Shown here: piece after piece, positions 25,292 to 32,313 of the stretch
Layout of the letters: every line of letters begins with the position of its first letter
Position numbering within the stretch: the first letter of the stretch is position 1
Assembly (NCBI RefSeq): GCF_028751195.1
Contig: NZ_CP066784.1
Coordinates: 3,782,001-3,846,000 of the forward strand
DNA: 64,000 nucleotides
Source of the DNA: Alicyclobacillus sp. ALC3
GTDB taxonomy: Bacteria > Bacillota > Bacilli > Alicyclobacillales > Alicyclobacillaceae
Direction of reading: 5' to 3'
Made by a program: the position numbers and the translations under genes
The notes under the pieces: model-generated
Seen by the model: only the letters and a program-made list of their open reading frames with translations
What the model was told of the DNA's origin: nothing
The model's database searches: none

Positions 25292-25488
25292 GATTATTTC
25301 TCCTCCGCCATTTATTTGTCCACTACCATTGTACATCATGCCAACTGACTATATCTTTTGACAGGGAAGTAAGTGCACATACCACTGGGGTGTGAGGGAG
25401 GCAGAGACTCCGAACGCTCGGGACATGATAAAGTCGTAGGGTGGATCCGGATGTTAAGCAAGTTGGCACACTGTGGGTGTTCAATTTT

Positions 25489-25518
25489 GGCGCTCAGTTC
25501 CAATGACAACTGAGCGCC
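25489..25518 (+). terminator. Leader inverted repeat before the DUF2512-like gene
   Basis: GGCGCTCAGTT (25489-25499) pairs perfectly with AACTGAGCGCC (25508-25518), followed by TTGTGGTGTTTT. It lies 70 bases before a start codon, so it could be an attenuator or the end of an unseen transcript. Confidence 0.5.
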
Positions 25519-25587
25519 TTGTGGTGTTTTGCATGCGTTCCCGCATTTGCGGTGACACTGAACACTGACTCGAGAGGAGGGAAGCAT

Positions 25588-25971
25588 ATGGGCGTACGAA
25601 TTCGGTTAGGATGGGCGGACTGGGTCCTCAAATTTGTCTTGACAGTGGTCGTGATCAGCATTGCAAACACGATCTTTACGCTGTATACGTACGACTGGGA
25701 AATCGTCATCACTGGGGCCGCAGTTGCTACTGTCGGCCTTGTGCTTGACTGGTTAGTCTTGCCGAACTTGGGTAGTTTCCCAGCACTTTACGTCGACAAG
25801 ATGGGTTATCTCCTTGTCATCAGTCTGTTGTCGCTTGGTTTGTCTGACGCCACGATTGTTCCCTTTTACGTGGCGGAACTCATTGCCATCTTGCTCGCTC
25901 TTTTTGAAGAGGTGATGCACAGAATGGTCCTGCCTAAAAGTGCTCGCATCCCAAGCGGAACCATGGCCTGA
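25588..25971 (+). CDS. Membrane protein, DUF2512 (YndM-like) family
   Basis: A 127-residue protein with four predicted helices: KFVLTVVVISIANTIFTLY, VITGAAVATVGLVLDWLVL, GYLLVISLLSLGL and VPFYVAELIAILLAL. The segment VLDWLVLPNLGS matches the LD-x-x-[VL]LP-x-x-G signature I associate with DUF2512/YndM, small membrane proteins of sporulating Bacilli with unknown role. ATG 25588 has a strong GAGGAGG site; the open frame extends upstream through the inverted repeat but without a site. It converges with the respiratory operon. Confidence 0.68.
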   Translation: MGVRIRLGWADWVLKFVLTVVVISIANTIFTLYTYDWEIVITGAAVATVGLVLDWLVLPNLGSFPALYVDKMGYLLVISLLSLGLSDATIVPFYVAELIAILLALFEEVMHRMVLPKSARIPSGTMA

Positions 25972-25984
25972 CGTCTTGAAGCTG

Positions 25985-26518
25985 TCATTTCACACCAGGG
26001 AACTCGCGACGGATGTCGCCAACGATGATGTCACTGCTGACTTCGAGATGAGCTGCGCGGTCAGCTGCGTAACGGTGAAAGTGATTGACGAGTGTCGGAT
26101 CGGCGCTGACGTACACGTGTGTGCTGGCGGGCGATTGGCGGATTAGCCAGTCGTCCGCTCGCTTTACGATGGACTCCCCAGCAGGGTGAGTTGCCTCTCC
26201 GGTGTCAACGCCGACAAATATCGTATGACGCCGCTTCAGCACGACCGCATAGTGCACTCCAGGAACACCTTGTGTGAGCCTCACTGCGAGGTTTGGCACA
26301 GGCACGAAGTCCGTCGGTGTGACGTCTGAGCTGTTTAGTCCGGCATTGTTGTATGTGGGGGGGCCTTTGTGATTCGCTCGGTCAATATCGGGCACGGCTC
26401 GAAACCCGCTGGCACCTAGAAGCGCCGTTACGGCAAGCGCTGTTAGAGGTGCTGTGCGACGGATGAACCTAGACGTCCATTCTCCTGTTTTCGAAGTTCC
26501 GCCTTGTCTTAGCTTCAC
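25985..26518 (-). CDS. YhcN/YlaJ-like sporulation protein
   Basis: A 177-residue protein with an N-terminal hydrophobic segment (LTALAVTALLGASG) that lacks a lipobox cysteine, so it is either membrane-anchored or secreted. The domain VPNLAVRLTQGVPGVHYAVVLKRRHTIFVGVD matches the YhcN/YlaJ pattern, in which a V-x-G-V-x-x-A-x-V strand pair is followed by a valine-rich strand. Family members are found in spore inner membrane and coat fractions. It starts at GTG 26518 behind GAGGAG and is the last gene of the oxidase operon, an unexpected place for a sporulation protein. Confidence 0.65.
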   Translation of the reverse strand: MKLRQGGTSKTGEWTSRFIRRTAPLTALAVTALLGASGFRAVPDIDRANHKGPPTYNNAGLNSSDVTPTDFVPVPNLAVRLTQGVPGVHYAVVLKRRHTIFVGVDTGEATHPAGESIVKRADDWLIRQSPASTHVYVSADPTLVNHFHRYAADRAAHLEVSSDIIVGDIRREFPGVK

Positions 26519-26536
26519 ACCATGTCACTCCTCGTT

Positions 26537-26728
26537 TCAATCATCCTTGCCACGTAGAAAGTCACGATCAACGCCAGTCGCTACTGCATAGAGCAGCCAC
26601 AGCAAGAAAGACATAATCCCGAGTTGAAACAACCACCAGACCATATCCCATCCGTTTGGCATCCCTGCGCTGTAGGGGATGTAAAAGGGGGCGTTAGGCC
26701 AAAAACCTTGCGGCCACAATCCATTCAC
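26537..26728 (-). CDS. Small membrane protein of the oxidase operon, 63 residues
   Basis: A single membrane helix (WDMVWWLFQLGIMSFLLWLLYAVATGV) follows an aromatic, proline-rich outer part (GLWPQGFWPNAPFYIPY) and ends in a charged cytoplasmic tail (DRDFLRGKDD). Small single-helix subunits are common in haem-copper oxidases, and the gene lies directly after subunit III, so a subunit IV role is a reasonable inference. Translation starts at GTG 26728 behind GGAGGG. I do not recognise a named family. Confidence 0.62.
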   Translation of the reverse strand: MNGLWPQGFWPNAPFYIPYSAGMPNGWDMVWWLFQLGIMSFLLWLLYAVATGVDRDFLRGKDD

Positions 26729-26781
26729 GGCTTATCCCTCCTGTGTGTGTACTAGCCGCGGGCACGGCTGCAAGACTTTAG

Positions 26782-27423
26782 TTACACGAGATACAATGTC
26801 ACGTAGAGTCCGAACCAGGCGATGGCGTTAAACGTATAGACCACGGCTGCGGACTGGGGACCGAAGGACGTCTGTGGACTGATAATACCTGTACCGGCCC
26901 GAAAGACGACACCAAGTACGACAATGACAGCGACGATTGTGTAGAACACAGCAACTCCCTGACAGATTACGTAAATCGATTCATAGTGGCCAAAAGTCGT
27001 CCATCCGTGAACCCACAGTGGGATTAGCATCAGGACAATGGCTGCAACGCCGAGGACGGCACTCGCCGTAAAGGACGACTGCAGTCTGCCGGTTTTGCCG
27101 TTTCGATTCGCCTCGACGCCGAGTGAAACCAACACAGTACCGACAGCCAGTAAAATGGTCGGCCAGAGTCCACCGAGTTGGTGGTTCAGGTTCGCTGGGA
27201 TATATCCTCCCGCCATCATCCACCTGACATTCACGAGTACGAAATAAGGAATGGCCTGCGAGATCACGAACAATGTCAAGCCAAAGTTACCAAGTCGGCG
27301 ATCTCTACTTGACAGTTGGAGCACCGCAGGGTGACGGGTGACAGTCCACGGTTCGGTAGTGGACGCAGCAGTTTGTGTTGATGTTGACATGTTCTCAGTT
27401 GTAACTCCGAAGTTTTTGGCCAT
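26782..27423 (-). CDS. Cytochrome c oxidase subunit III-like protein
   Basis: A 213-residue membrane protein with five predicted helices, in the place of CtaE directly behind subunit I. The first helix region LGNFGLTLFVISQAIPYFVLVNVRWMMAGG has the layout of subunit III helices, and the later ESIYVICQGVAVFYTIVAVIVV and VVYTFNAIAWFGLYVTLYLV keep the family's spacing. Several conserved subunit III residues are not obvious, so it is a divergent member. ATG 27423 shares one base with the subunit I stop (TAATG) and has GGAGGTG upstream. Confidence 0.75.
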   Translation of the reverse strand: MAKNFGVTTENMSTSTQTAASTTEPWTVTRHPAVLQLSSRDRRLGNFGLTLFVISQAIPYFVLVNVRWMMAGGYIPANLNHQLGGLWPTILLAVGTVLVSLGVEANRNGKTGRLQSSFTASAVLGVAAIVLMLIPLWVHGWTTFGHYESIYVICQGVAVFYTIVAVIVVLGVVFRAGTGIISPQTSFGPQSAAVVYTFNAIAWFGLYVTLYLV

Positions 27424-29291
27424 TAGGACACCTCCACTGGGGAATCGGGTTTCCATACAGGCTGCTCGTCAGAGTAGTCGTAGAAACCAGTCAGTACCTC
27501 GGGTGGTGGGTTGAAATTGGTTTCGCCAGGCATTGCCGCTGACTGCCATTCAAGCGTTTTCGCATTCCATGGATTCGCTTCGGCGGGTTTGCCGTATCGC
27601 CACATCCAAACAATGTGGATGAGGTTGAACAGGAAGCCAAGACCGAGCAAGAAGGCGAACAGAGAAATTTCGAAGTTCATGTTGCGCAGGTAAGGGGGAT
27701 AGACAGGCACCCAACGGTTCATGCCGCGAAGCCCAATCAGCAAAAACTGACCAAATGCGCAGTTGAAGGCGACAAACACCCAGATTGCTCCTACCTTTCC
27801 CCAAAATTCGCTGTACATCCGGCCGGAGAACTTGGGCAACCAGTAGTATGCTGCGGCCATGAAGGTGAAGACCATCGCGCCAATGATCGTATAGTGGAAA
27901 TGACCGACAACGAAGAATGTGTCGTGCGCTTGGAGGTTGATGACAGGGTCTGCCAGCATGACGCCTGTTACTCCGCCTATCAGGAAGTTAAACATGCTCA
28001 TGAACACAAGTAACGTCGGTGTGGTGAGGCGAAGTTTCGACTTCCACACTGTGCCGATCGACGTCAGGAACGCAAACCCGGTCGGGATGGAGATCATCTC
28101 CGTAAAGAAGGAAAACGGCAACATTTGATCGTCGCGCATGTTTGTGAACATGTGGTGTGCCCAGACCAGGCCGCTGAACATCATCACGAATACCAAGCCT
28201 AGAACACCCCAAGATCTGCCGAAGAGTGTCTTCTGTCCTAGGACAGGTAAAAACTCCTGCCACAGCGCGAAGGCCGGAACGACGACAATGTAGACTTCCG
28301 GGTGGCCGAACAACCAGAAGACCTCCATATAGGTCAGTGGCGTGCCGATTTGAGCAAACAGCGGGAGTGACGCGACGTTGCTGACAAGCGCGAGGATGAA
28401 CGTCATTTCAATCTCCGGGATCCAAATAATGTTCAACAGACTGGCAGCGAGGATGCCCCAAGCGTACATAGGAATCCGGTTCCACGTGAGGCCCTTGGCG
28501 CGCTTAAATAAAATGGTCGCCGTGAGGTTGATGGAGACCAACAGAGATGACAACGTCATGGCGAACACGCCGAGGTAGTAAAACACAATCCCGTTCGGAT
28601 CCTGCTCTGCCAAAGGCGCATAGCCGCGCCAACCGGTGGTCCAAGTACCAAGTATTGGACTGAGTGCCACCGTGATAATGCCTGCCGGCAGCAACCACTG
28701 GCTAATCGCGGACACCCTTGGGAAGGCGGAGGAGTTGGACCCAATCATCAAGGGGATGAGGTAGTTGCCAAATCCGCTCACCAACATCACGGTGCCAAAC
28801 GAGAACATCATAATCGTCCCGTGAATCCCCACGGTTGACAGGTAGGCGTTTGGCGTCGGGAACGTCCACAGGTTGGCATTCATCAGTTCCAGTCGCATCA
28901 ACATGGCAGCTAGACCGGCGATGAAGAAACCGCCGACTGAACTGACCATGTACTGAAGTCCGACCACTTTGTGGTCGAGACTCATCATGAAATAGCGCCG
29001 CCAGTCGTTTGGAACTTCCCACTCGACAGGTTTTCCGAAGTAGGGTCTGACAACCAATTCCCAGGCACCAAGACCAAGTAGCCAGCCGCATGTCGCGGCT
29101 GCCCAGCCGAACGTCACGGAAACTTTCGTGACATATGGAGCGAAAGGAGTCCTGTCGAGGACCTGGCTGACGAGCGTGTTCACGACGAAGAAACCGATGG
29201 CTGCCCAGAACAATCCCCGCACAACGGGGGGCAACATGCGTCGTCCTTTGCGCAGAAAGCTTTCACTGGTACCTGCAAAAGTGGAACTCAT
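27423..29291 (-). CDS. ctaD: Cytochrome c oxidase subunit I
   Basis: A 622-residue membrane protein, the catalytic subunit of a proton-pumping haem-copper oxidase. It adds an extra N-terminal helix (about 25-45) to the usual twelve. Metal ligands are visible: H157 in GIHGTIMMF for the low-spin haem, H330 in GHPEVY (with Y334 of the His-Tyr crosslink), H379-H380 in AHHMF for CuB, and H464 and H466 in VVGHFHY. It reduces oxygen to water at the membrane, with electrons entering through CuA of subunit II. The start ATG follows GGGAG. With the neighbouring cupredoxins, the electron donor is probably a blue copper protein instead of cytochrome c. Confidence 0.95.
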   Translation of the reverse strand: MSSTFAGTSESFLRKGRRMLPPVVRGLFWAAIGFFVVNTLVSQVLDRTPFAPYVTKVSVTFGWAAATCGWLLGLGAWELVVRPYFGKPVEWEVPNDWRRYFMMSLDHKVVGLQYMVSSVGGFFIAGLAAMLMRLELMNANLWTFPTPNAYLSTVGIHGTIMMFSFGTVMLVSGFGNYLIPLMIGSNSSAFPRVSAISQWLLPAGIITVALSPILGTWTTGWRGYAPLAEQDPNGIVFYYLGVFAMTLSSLLVSINLTATILFKRAKGLTWNRIPMYAWGILAASLLNIIWIPEIEMTFILALVSNVASLPLFAQIGTPLTYMEVFWLFGHPEVYIVVVPAFALWQEFLPVLGQKTLFGRSWGVLGLVFVMMFSGLVWAHHMFTNMRDDQMLPFSFFTEMISIPTGFAFLTSIGTVWKSKLRLTTPTLLVFMSMFNFLIGGVTGVMLADPVINLQAHDTFFVVGHFHYTIIGAMVFTFMAAAYYWLPKFSGRMYSEFWGKVGAIWVFVAFNCAFGQFLLIGLRGMNRWVPVYPPYLRNMNFEISLFAFLLGLGFLFNLIHIVWMWRYGKPAEANPWNAKTLEWQSAAMPGETNFNPPPEVLTGFYDYSDEQPVWKPDSPVEVS

Positions 29292-29322
29292 GAGAATCTC
29301 CCTTCACGAATCGTATCTCCGC

Positions 29323-30135
29323 TCAATCCGACTGCAGTTTGAGCTGCTTTTTCACCCAGCTCTGAAAATCACCGGCCGACACAACATGCACAGGAGCTTC
29401 CATGTACGGATGCCCCGGACCACAGACCTCCGTACACTGCACTCTCACCATCGGGTTAACGTCGTACGACGTGACTTTGTTCGTGTGCACGTACATGTAT
29501 CGCGTCTCGCCAGGGATGATGTCCTGTTTGAGTCCAAACGCCGGGATCCAGAACCCATGAATCACGCCGATATAAGGGTCATAGGTGTGCCACGGGTCGT
29601 ACGACCGGAGAACGAACTTGACGTTGCGGTTCACAGGAAGATAGAGTGTGGCGTTGCCGTTGGCGTCCTGTGCAGACGAGATGCCGTATTGTGGGTAGCT
29701 GAAAAACCATTGCCATTGCCTGGCCACGACATCAACCTCGATGTCTTGTCGATTCAGGCGGGCTTGCTCGGAGTTAAACATTTGTTCGAGTGCAGAAGCA
29801 GAAGGGTGCACGAAAAACAAGAGGTTCAACCCGATACTGACGAGTACCCAAACACCGATAAACAGTTTGTTCGTGCGAAACTGGTGGCGACTGCGCGGGT
29901 TCGTATCGCCGGCGCGAGCGCGAAAGCGGATGAAGTTGTAAATCAACATGACCACGACAAAGGCAATGACTGGGGCGAGTATGTTCAGGATGAACGCCAC
30001 TGCGTGTTCGCCGTCGACAGCTTGTGAAGACGCTGTGTAGAAGTAGGTCCCATATTGATTGAGTGCGTGGAACAGCCACTCCAGTAGCACCGACCCTACG
30101 ACCCAAGAAATGGTGAACAGAACTAAATCAAGCAT
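29323..30135 (-). CDS. ctaC: Cytochrome c oxidase subunit II (CuA), no fused cytochrome c
   Basis: A 270-residue protein with membrane helices at about 5-22, 43-68 and 91-110 and an outer CuA domain. CuA ligands are complete: H193 in IHGFWIPAF, then C234, E236, C238, H242 and M245 in CTEVCGPGHPYM. The aromatic electron-entry patch ARQWQWFF is present. Unlike the caa3-type subunit II of many Bacilli there is no C-terminal haem-binding CxxCH, so electrons must come from a separate carrier; the two cupredoxin-like proteins encoded just upstream are candidates. No classical signal peptide precedes the first helix. Confidence 0.93.
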   Translation of the reverse strand: MLDLVLFTISWVVGSVLLEWLFHALNQYGTYFYTASSQAVDGEHAVAFILNILAPVIAFVVVMLIYNFIRFRARAGDTNPRSRHQFRTNKLFIGVWVLVSIGLNLLFFVHPSASALEQMFNSEQARLNRQDIEVDVVARQWQWFFSYPQYGISSAQDANGNATLYLPVNRNVKFVLRSYDPWHTYDPYIGVIHGFWIPAFGLKQDIIPGETRYMYVHTNKVTSYDVNPMVRVQCTEVCGPGHPYMEAPVHVVSAGDFQSWVKKQLKLQSD

Positions 30136-30179
30136 TTGCTATCCCTGCCTCACTGTCAGTTCGTAGTAGAACTCCGTGG

Positions 30180-30815
30180 TTAAGTTTTGGCGGGCAAGAT
30201 GGTTATCGTTCCTCGCATACCCGCGATGTAGTGAATGAATTGTTGCACGAAGCAGCCGTAGTACCAGGTGCCGGGTTTGTTCGGCACAGTAAACGTCAGG
30301 TCCACGCTGCCGCCTGGGGCCAGAGTGGGACTGAAGTTGCCGCCCTCTGTGACAAACGGTTTGGGGCCGACGTAGTTCAGCACGGCGTGGCCTGGCACGA
30401 AGTTGTCGACATTGTGCGCATTACTCACTGTCACGTGAACCCCGTTCCAGAAGTCCTCGTGGAACTGCGTATGTACCGCACCCACACCGTAAGGTGTGTC
30501 GTCAAACCCTCGACCAATCATCATCTCGTGCCAGTGTGTCGGACTCTCGTTGTGTAGCGAGATCGTGACTTTGTCCCCCACACGCCAAGTGACGTTTCGA
30601 GGATGGAACCCATAATCGTACTGCAAGACGTATGTCGTTGCCGCACCCACGCGCCCGGCTCCAAACATGCGCGTCCACGCATCTCCAATCGGACGCGTCC
30701 AAAACAAGGCGATAATTGCCACAACCAGTGCGATGATGGAGACAGTAGCGAACAGTGGCTTGCTCCAGTCCGGGTTGCGGCGTGGTTCTGGGTTCGACAC
30801 GGGTGAATCTGACAT
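30180..30815 (-). CDS. Membrane-anchored cupredoxin
   Basis: A 211-residue protein with an N-terminal cytoplasmic tail, one anchor helix (LFATVSIIALVVAIIALFW, about 21-39) and an outer cupredoxin domain. Likely type-1 copper ligands are a histidine in THWHEMM (H94 or H96), C188 in YYGCFVQQ, H195 and M200 in FIHYIAGM. The Cys-His spacing is six residues, longer than the two to four of plastocyanin or rusticyanin. Its position before subunit II suggests that it donates electrons to CuA. It starts at ATG 30815 behind GGGAGG. An enzyme role cannot be excluded. Confidence 0.8.
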   Translation of the reverse strand: MSDSPVSNPEPRRNPDWSKPLFATVSIIALVVAIIALFWTRPIGDAWTRMFGAGRVGAATTYVLQYDYGFHPRNVTWRVGDKVTISLHNESPTHWHEMMIGRGFDDTPYGVGAVHTQFHEDFWNGVHVTVSNAHNVDNFVPGHAVLNYVGPKPFVTEGGNFSPTLAPGGSVDLTFTVPNKPGTWYYGCFVQQFIHYIAGMRGTITILPAKT

Positions 30816-30839
30816 CCCTCTACACCTCCCAATCGCGGG

Positions 30840-31385
30840 TCATTCAGTCGTTGTCGTTACATGCGGACTCCCAGCAGCCGTCACGTGGAACTCGCCCCAC
30901 ATGCCAATCGGCAAGCGGGCCTCTTGGTGCGCTGGAAACTGGTACAAAAGGTCCGCGAGGCGATAGTCGCCGACTTGGTTCGCGACGAATGAGTACGTTG
31001 CAGATGAGCCTGGCATGATACCAGCGCTGGGGTTTTGCACATAGCCTTGCAGCGAAGTGCCTGCACCAGGAAACGCGAGTCTCTGGTCTGTCGTGTACAC
31101 ACCGACGTCGTAGGGCACACCCCCGTCGTTGGTGATGTGGAGGGCAACTTTGTAGCCCAAGGGCACACTCACGCTCAAGTTGCCGTTCGCATACCCATTG
31201 AAGTTGTCCCACAGGTTGTTCCGGTTGTAGCCTGCAACCAAGTAGATGTCGGCGGTGCGGGCAGTAGGGTTTGTCACAAGTAAGCTGGACGGTGTGCTGT
31301 TGGTATCTGCCCCACATCCTGCCAGTGTCAGGGCAGACACGACCATTGTGCACCCGACCGAAATGATGCGCGTCACTGTTTGCAC
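30840..31385 (-). CDS. Sulfocyanin-like lipoprotein, copper ligands apparently lost
   Basis: A 181-residue lipoprotein (lipobox LAGC, C24). The core FNGYANGNLSVSVPLGYKV followed by ITNDGGVPYDVGVY is the sulfocyanin pattern, where the family normally has a ligand histidine after V-P. Here that residue is Y92. In the C-terminal ligand loop (YRLADLLYQFPAHQEARLPIGMW) H153 and M162 remain but the cysteine is absent. A type-1 copper site therefore looks impossible as written. It may be a structural or assembly subunit, or may bind copper otherwise. GTG 31385 follows GGAGGG six bases upstream; the longer frame is less likely. Confidence 0.75.
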   Translation of the reverse strand: MQTVTRIISVGCTMVVSALTLAGCGADTNSTPSSLLVTNPTARTADIYLVAGYNRNNLWDNFNGYANGNLSVSVPLGYKVALHITNDGGVPYDVGVYTTDQRLAFPGAGTSLQGYVQNPSAGIMPGSSATYSFVANQVGDYRLADLLYQFPAHQEARLPIGMWGEFHVTAAGSPHVTTTTE

Positions 31386-31475
31386 AGTTGTCCCTCCTGC
31401 GGTTGAACCCGGTGTTGACGGTAGCTTGTACGAATGGAAAAAATTCATGCATTGCCGCATCGTGGATTTGTTTGC

Positions 31476-32264
31476 TTACTCGTACCAGGTTGCTTCTGTG
31501 TGCGACAAGAATGGTCGCAACGCACGCAGGCCATAGACGACCCACATTCCACCTACCATCACGAGTGCCCCGACCTGTTGGTCTGCAGTGGCAGAGGTAG
31601 CGACAGAGTCGCGTACATAAAAGCTGTACCAAGGGTCTGGCGAGAAGAACAGAAATACTGTGATCGGCATCATGAAATTCATCGCGAACAACAAGTAAAT
31701 CAGTTGCGCCCCCGGCGTCAGTCGAGGCAATGAGGGGACTCGGCTTAAAAGTGGCCACCACAGGAAGACAGCGGAGAGCATAAGTGTGTACTGCACGAGT
31801 ATGTGGATTAGGTCATTAGATAAAGCTGTACGCAAAATACTCGGCAACAAAAACAGGGTGGAGAGAGCGCTGTAGGAGACTATCCCCGTGATTGGGTTGC
31901 ATGCAAATTTGAAGACTCGACGCAAGAAAGGAACTGTGACGACTGTCTCCAGTAGCCAAGGTGGCAAGGCTAAGAGCAAGAGAGGGGCGGCAATTTGTGT
32001 GATGACCAGCATTTTTATGACGTAGGCAGTGAAGGAGAATCTCTCGGCAATGAGGTTTAACGGCGTGCCCATTGCGAGGTACAGCAGGATGAGCAGAGTG
32101 CCAGCGGCGCTCACCTGCCATACAGTTGCGCGTGATGCGTGTGGGAAGCGGTGCCGTAATGGCCCGACGAGCCCGCAGTAAACTACGCCTGCGAGCGCTA
32201 ACGCGATGAGGACGTCTGGTCTCCACAAAATCGGCCAACTGTACCCTTGCAGGAAGTTTCCCAT
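31476..32264 (-). CDS. ctaG: Cytochrome c oxidase assembly factor CtaG
   Basis: A 262-residue protein with seven predicted helices of the caa3-type CtaG family. Typical are the first outer segment YSWPILWRPDVLIALALAGVVY, LLYLAMGTPLNLIAERFSF, the MLVITQIAAPLLLLALP helix with its Gln, and HILVQYTLMLSAVFLWWPLL. In Bacillus, CtaG is needed for an active caa3 oxidase and is thought to help copper delivery. ATG 32264 follows AAAGGAG. The gene lies between the copper ATPase and the oxidase genes, which fits an assembly role. Confidence 0.88.
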   Translation of the reverse strand: MGNFLQGYSWPILWRPDVLIALALAGVVYCGLVGPLRHRFPHASRATVWQVSAAGTLLILLYLAMGTPLNLIAERFSFTAYVIKMLVITQIAAPLLLLALPPWLLETVVTVPFLRRVFKFACNPITGIVSYSALSTLFLLPSILRTALSNDLIHILVQYTLMLSAVFLWWPLLSRVPSLPRLTPGAQLIYLLFAMNFMMPITVFLFFSPDPWYSFYVRDSVATSATADQQVGALVMVGGMWVVYGLRALRPFLSHTEATWYE

Positions 32265-32313
32265 CGGATAGTCTCCTTTGCTCGCGATTGAGTGGAAGAA
32301 CGAAACCGCCGAA

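Noticed and set aside
29128-30027. 299-residue plus-strand open frame
   Set aside because: It lies antisense to the oxidase subunit I and II genes, whose motifs are complete; a shadow frame in GC-rich DNA.
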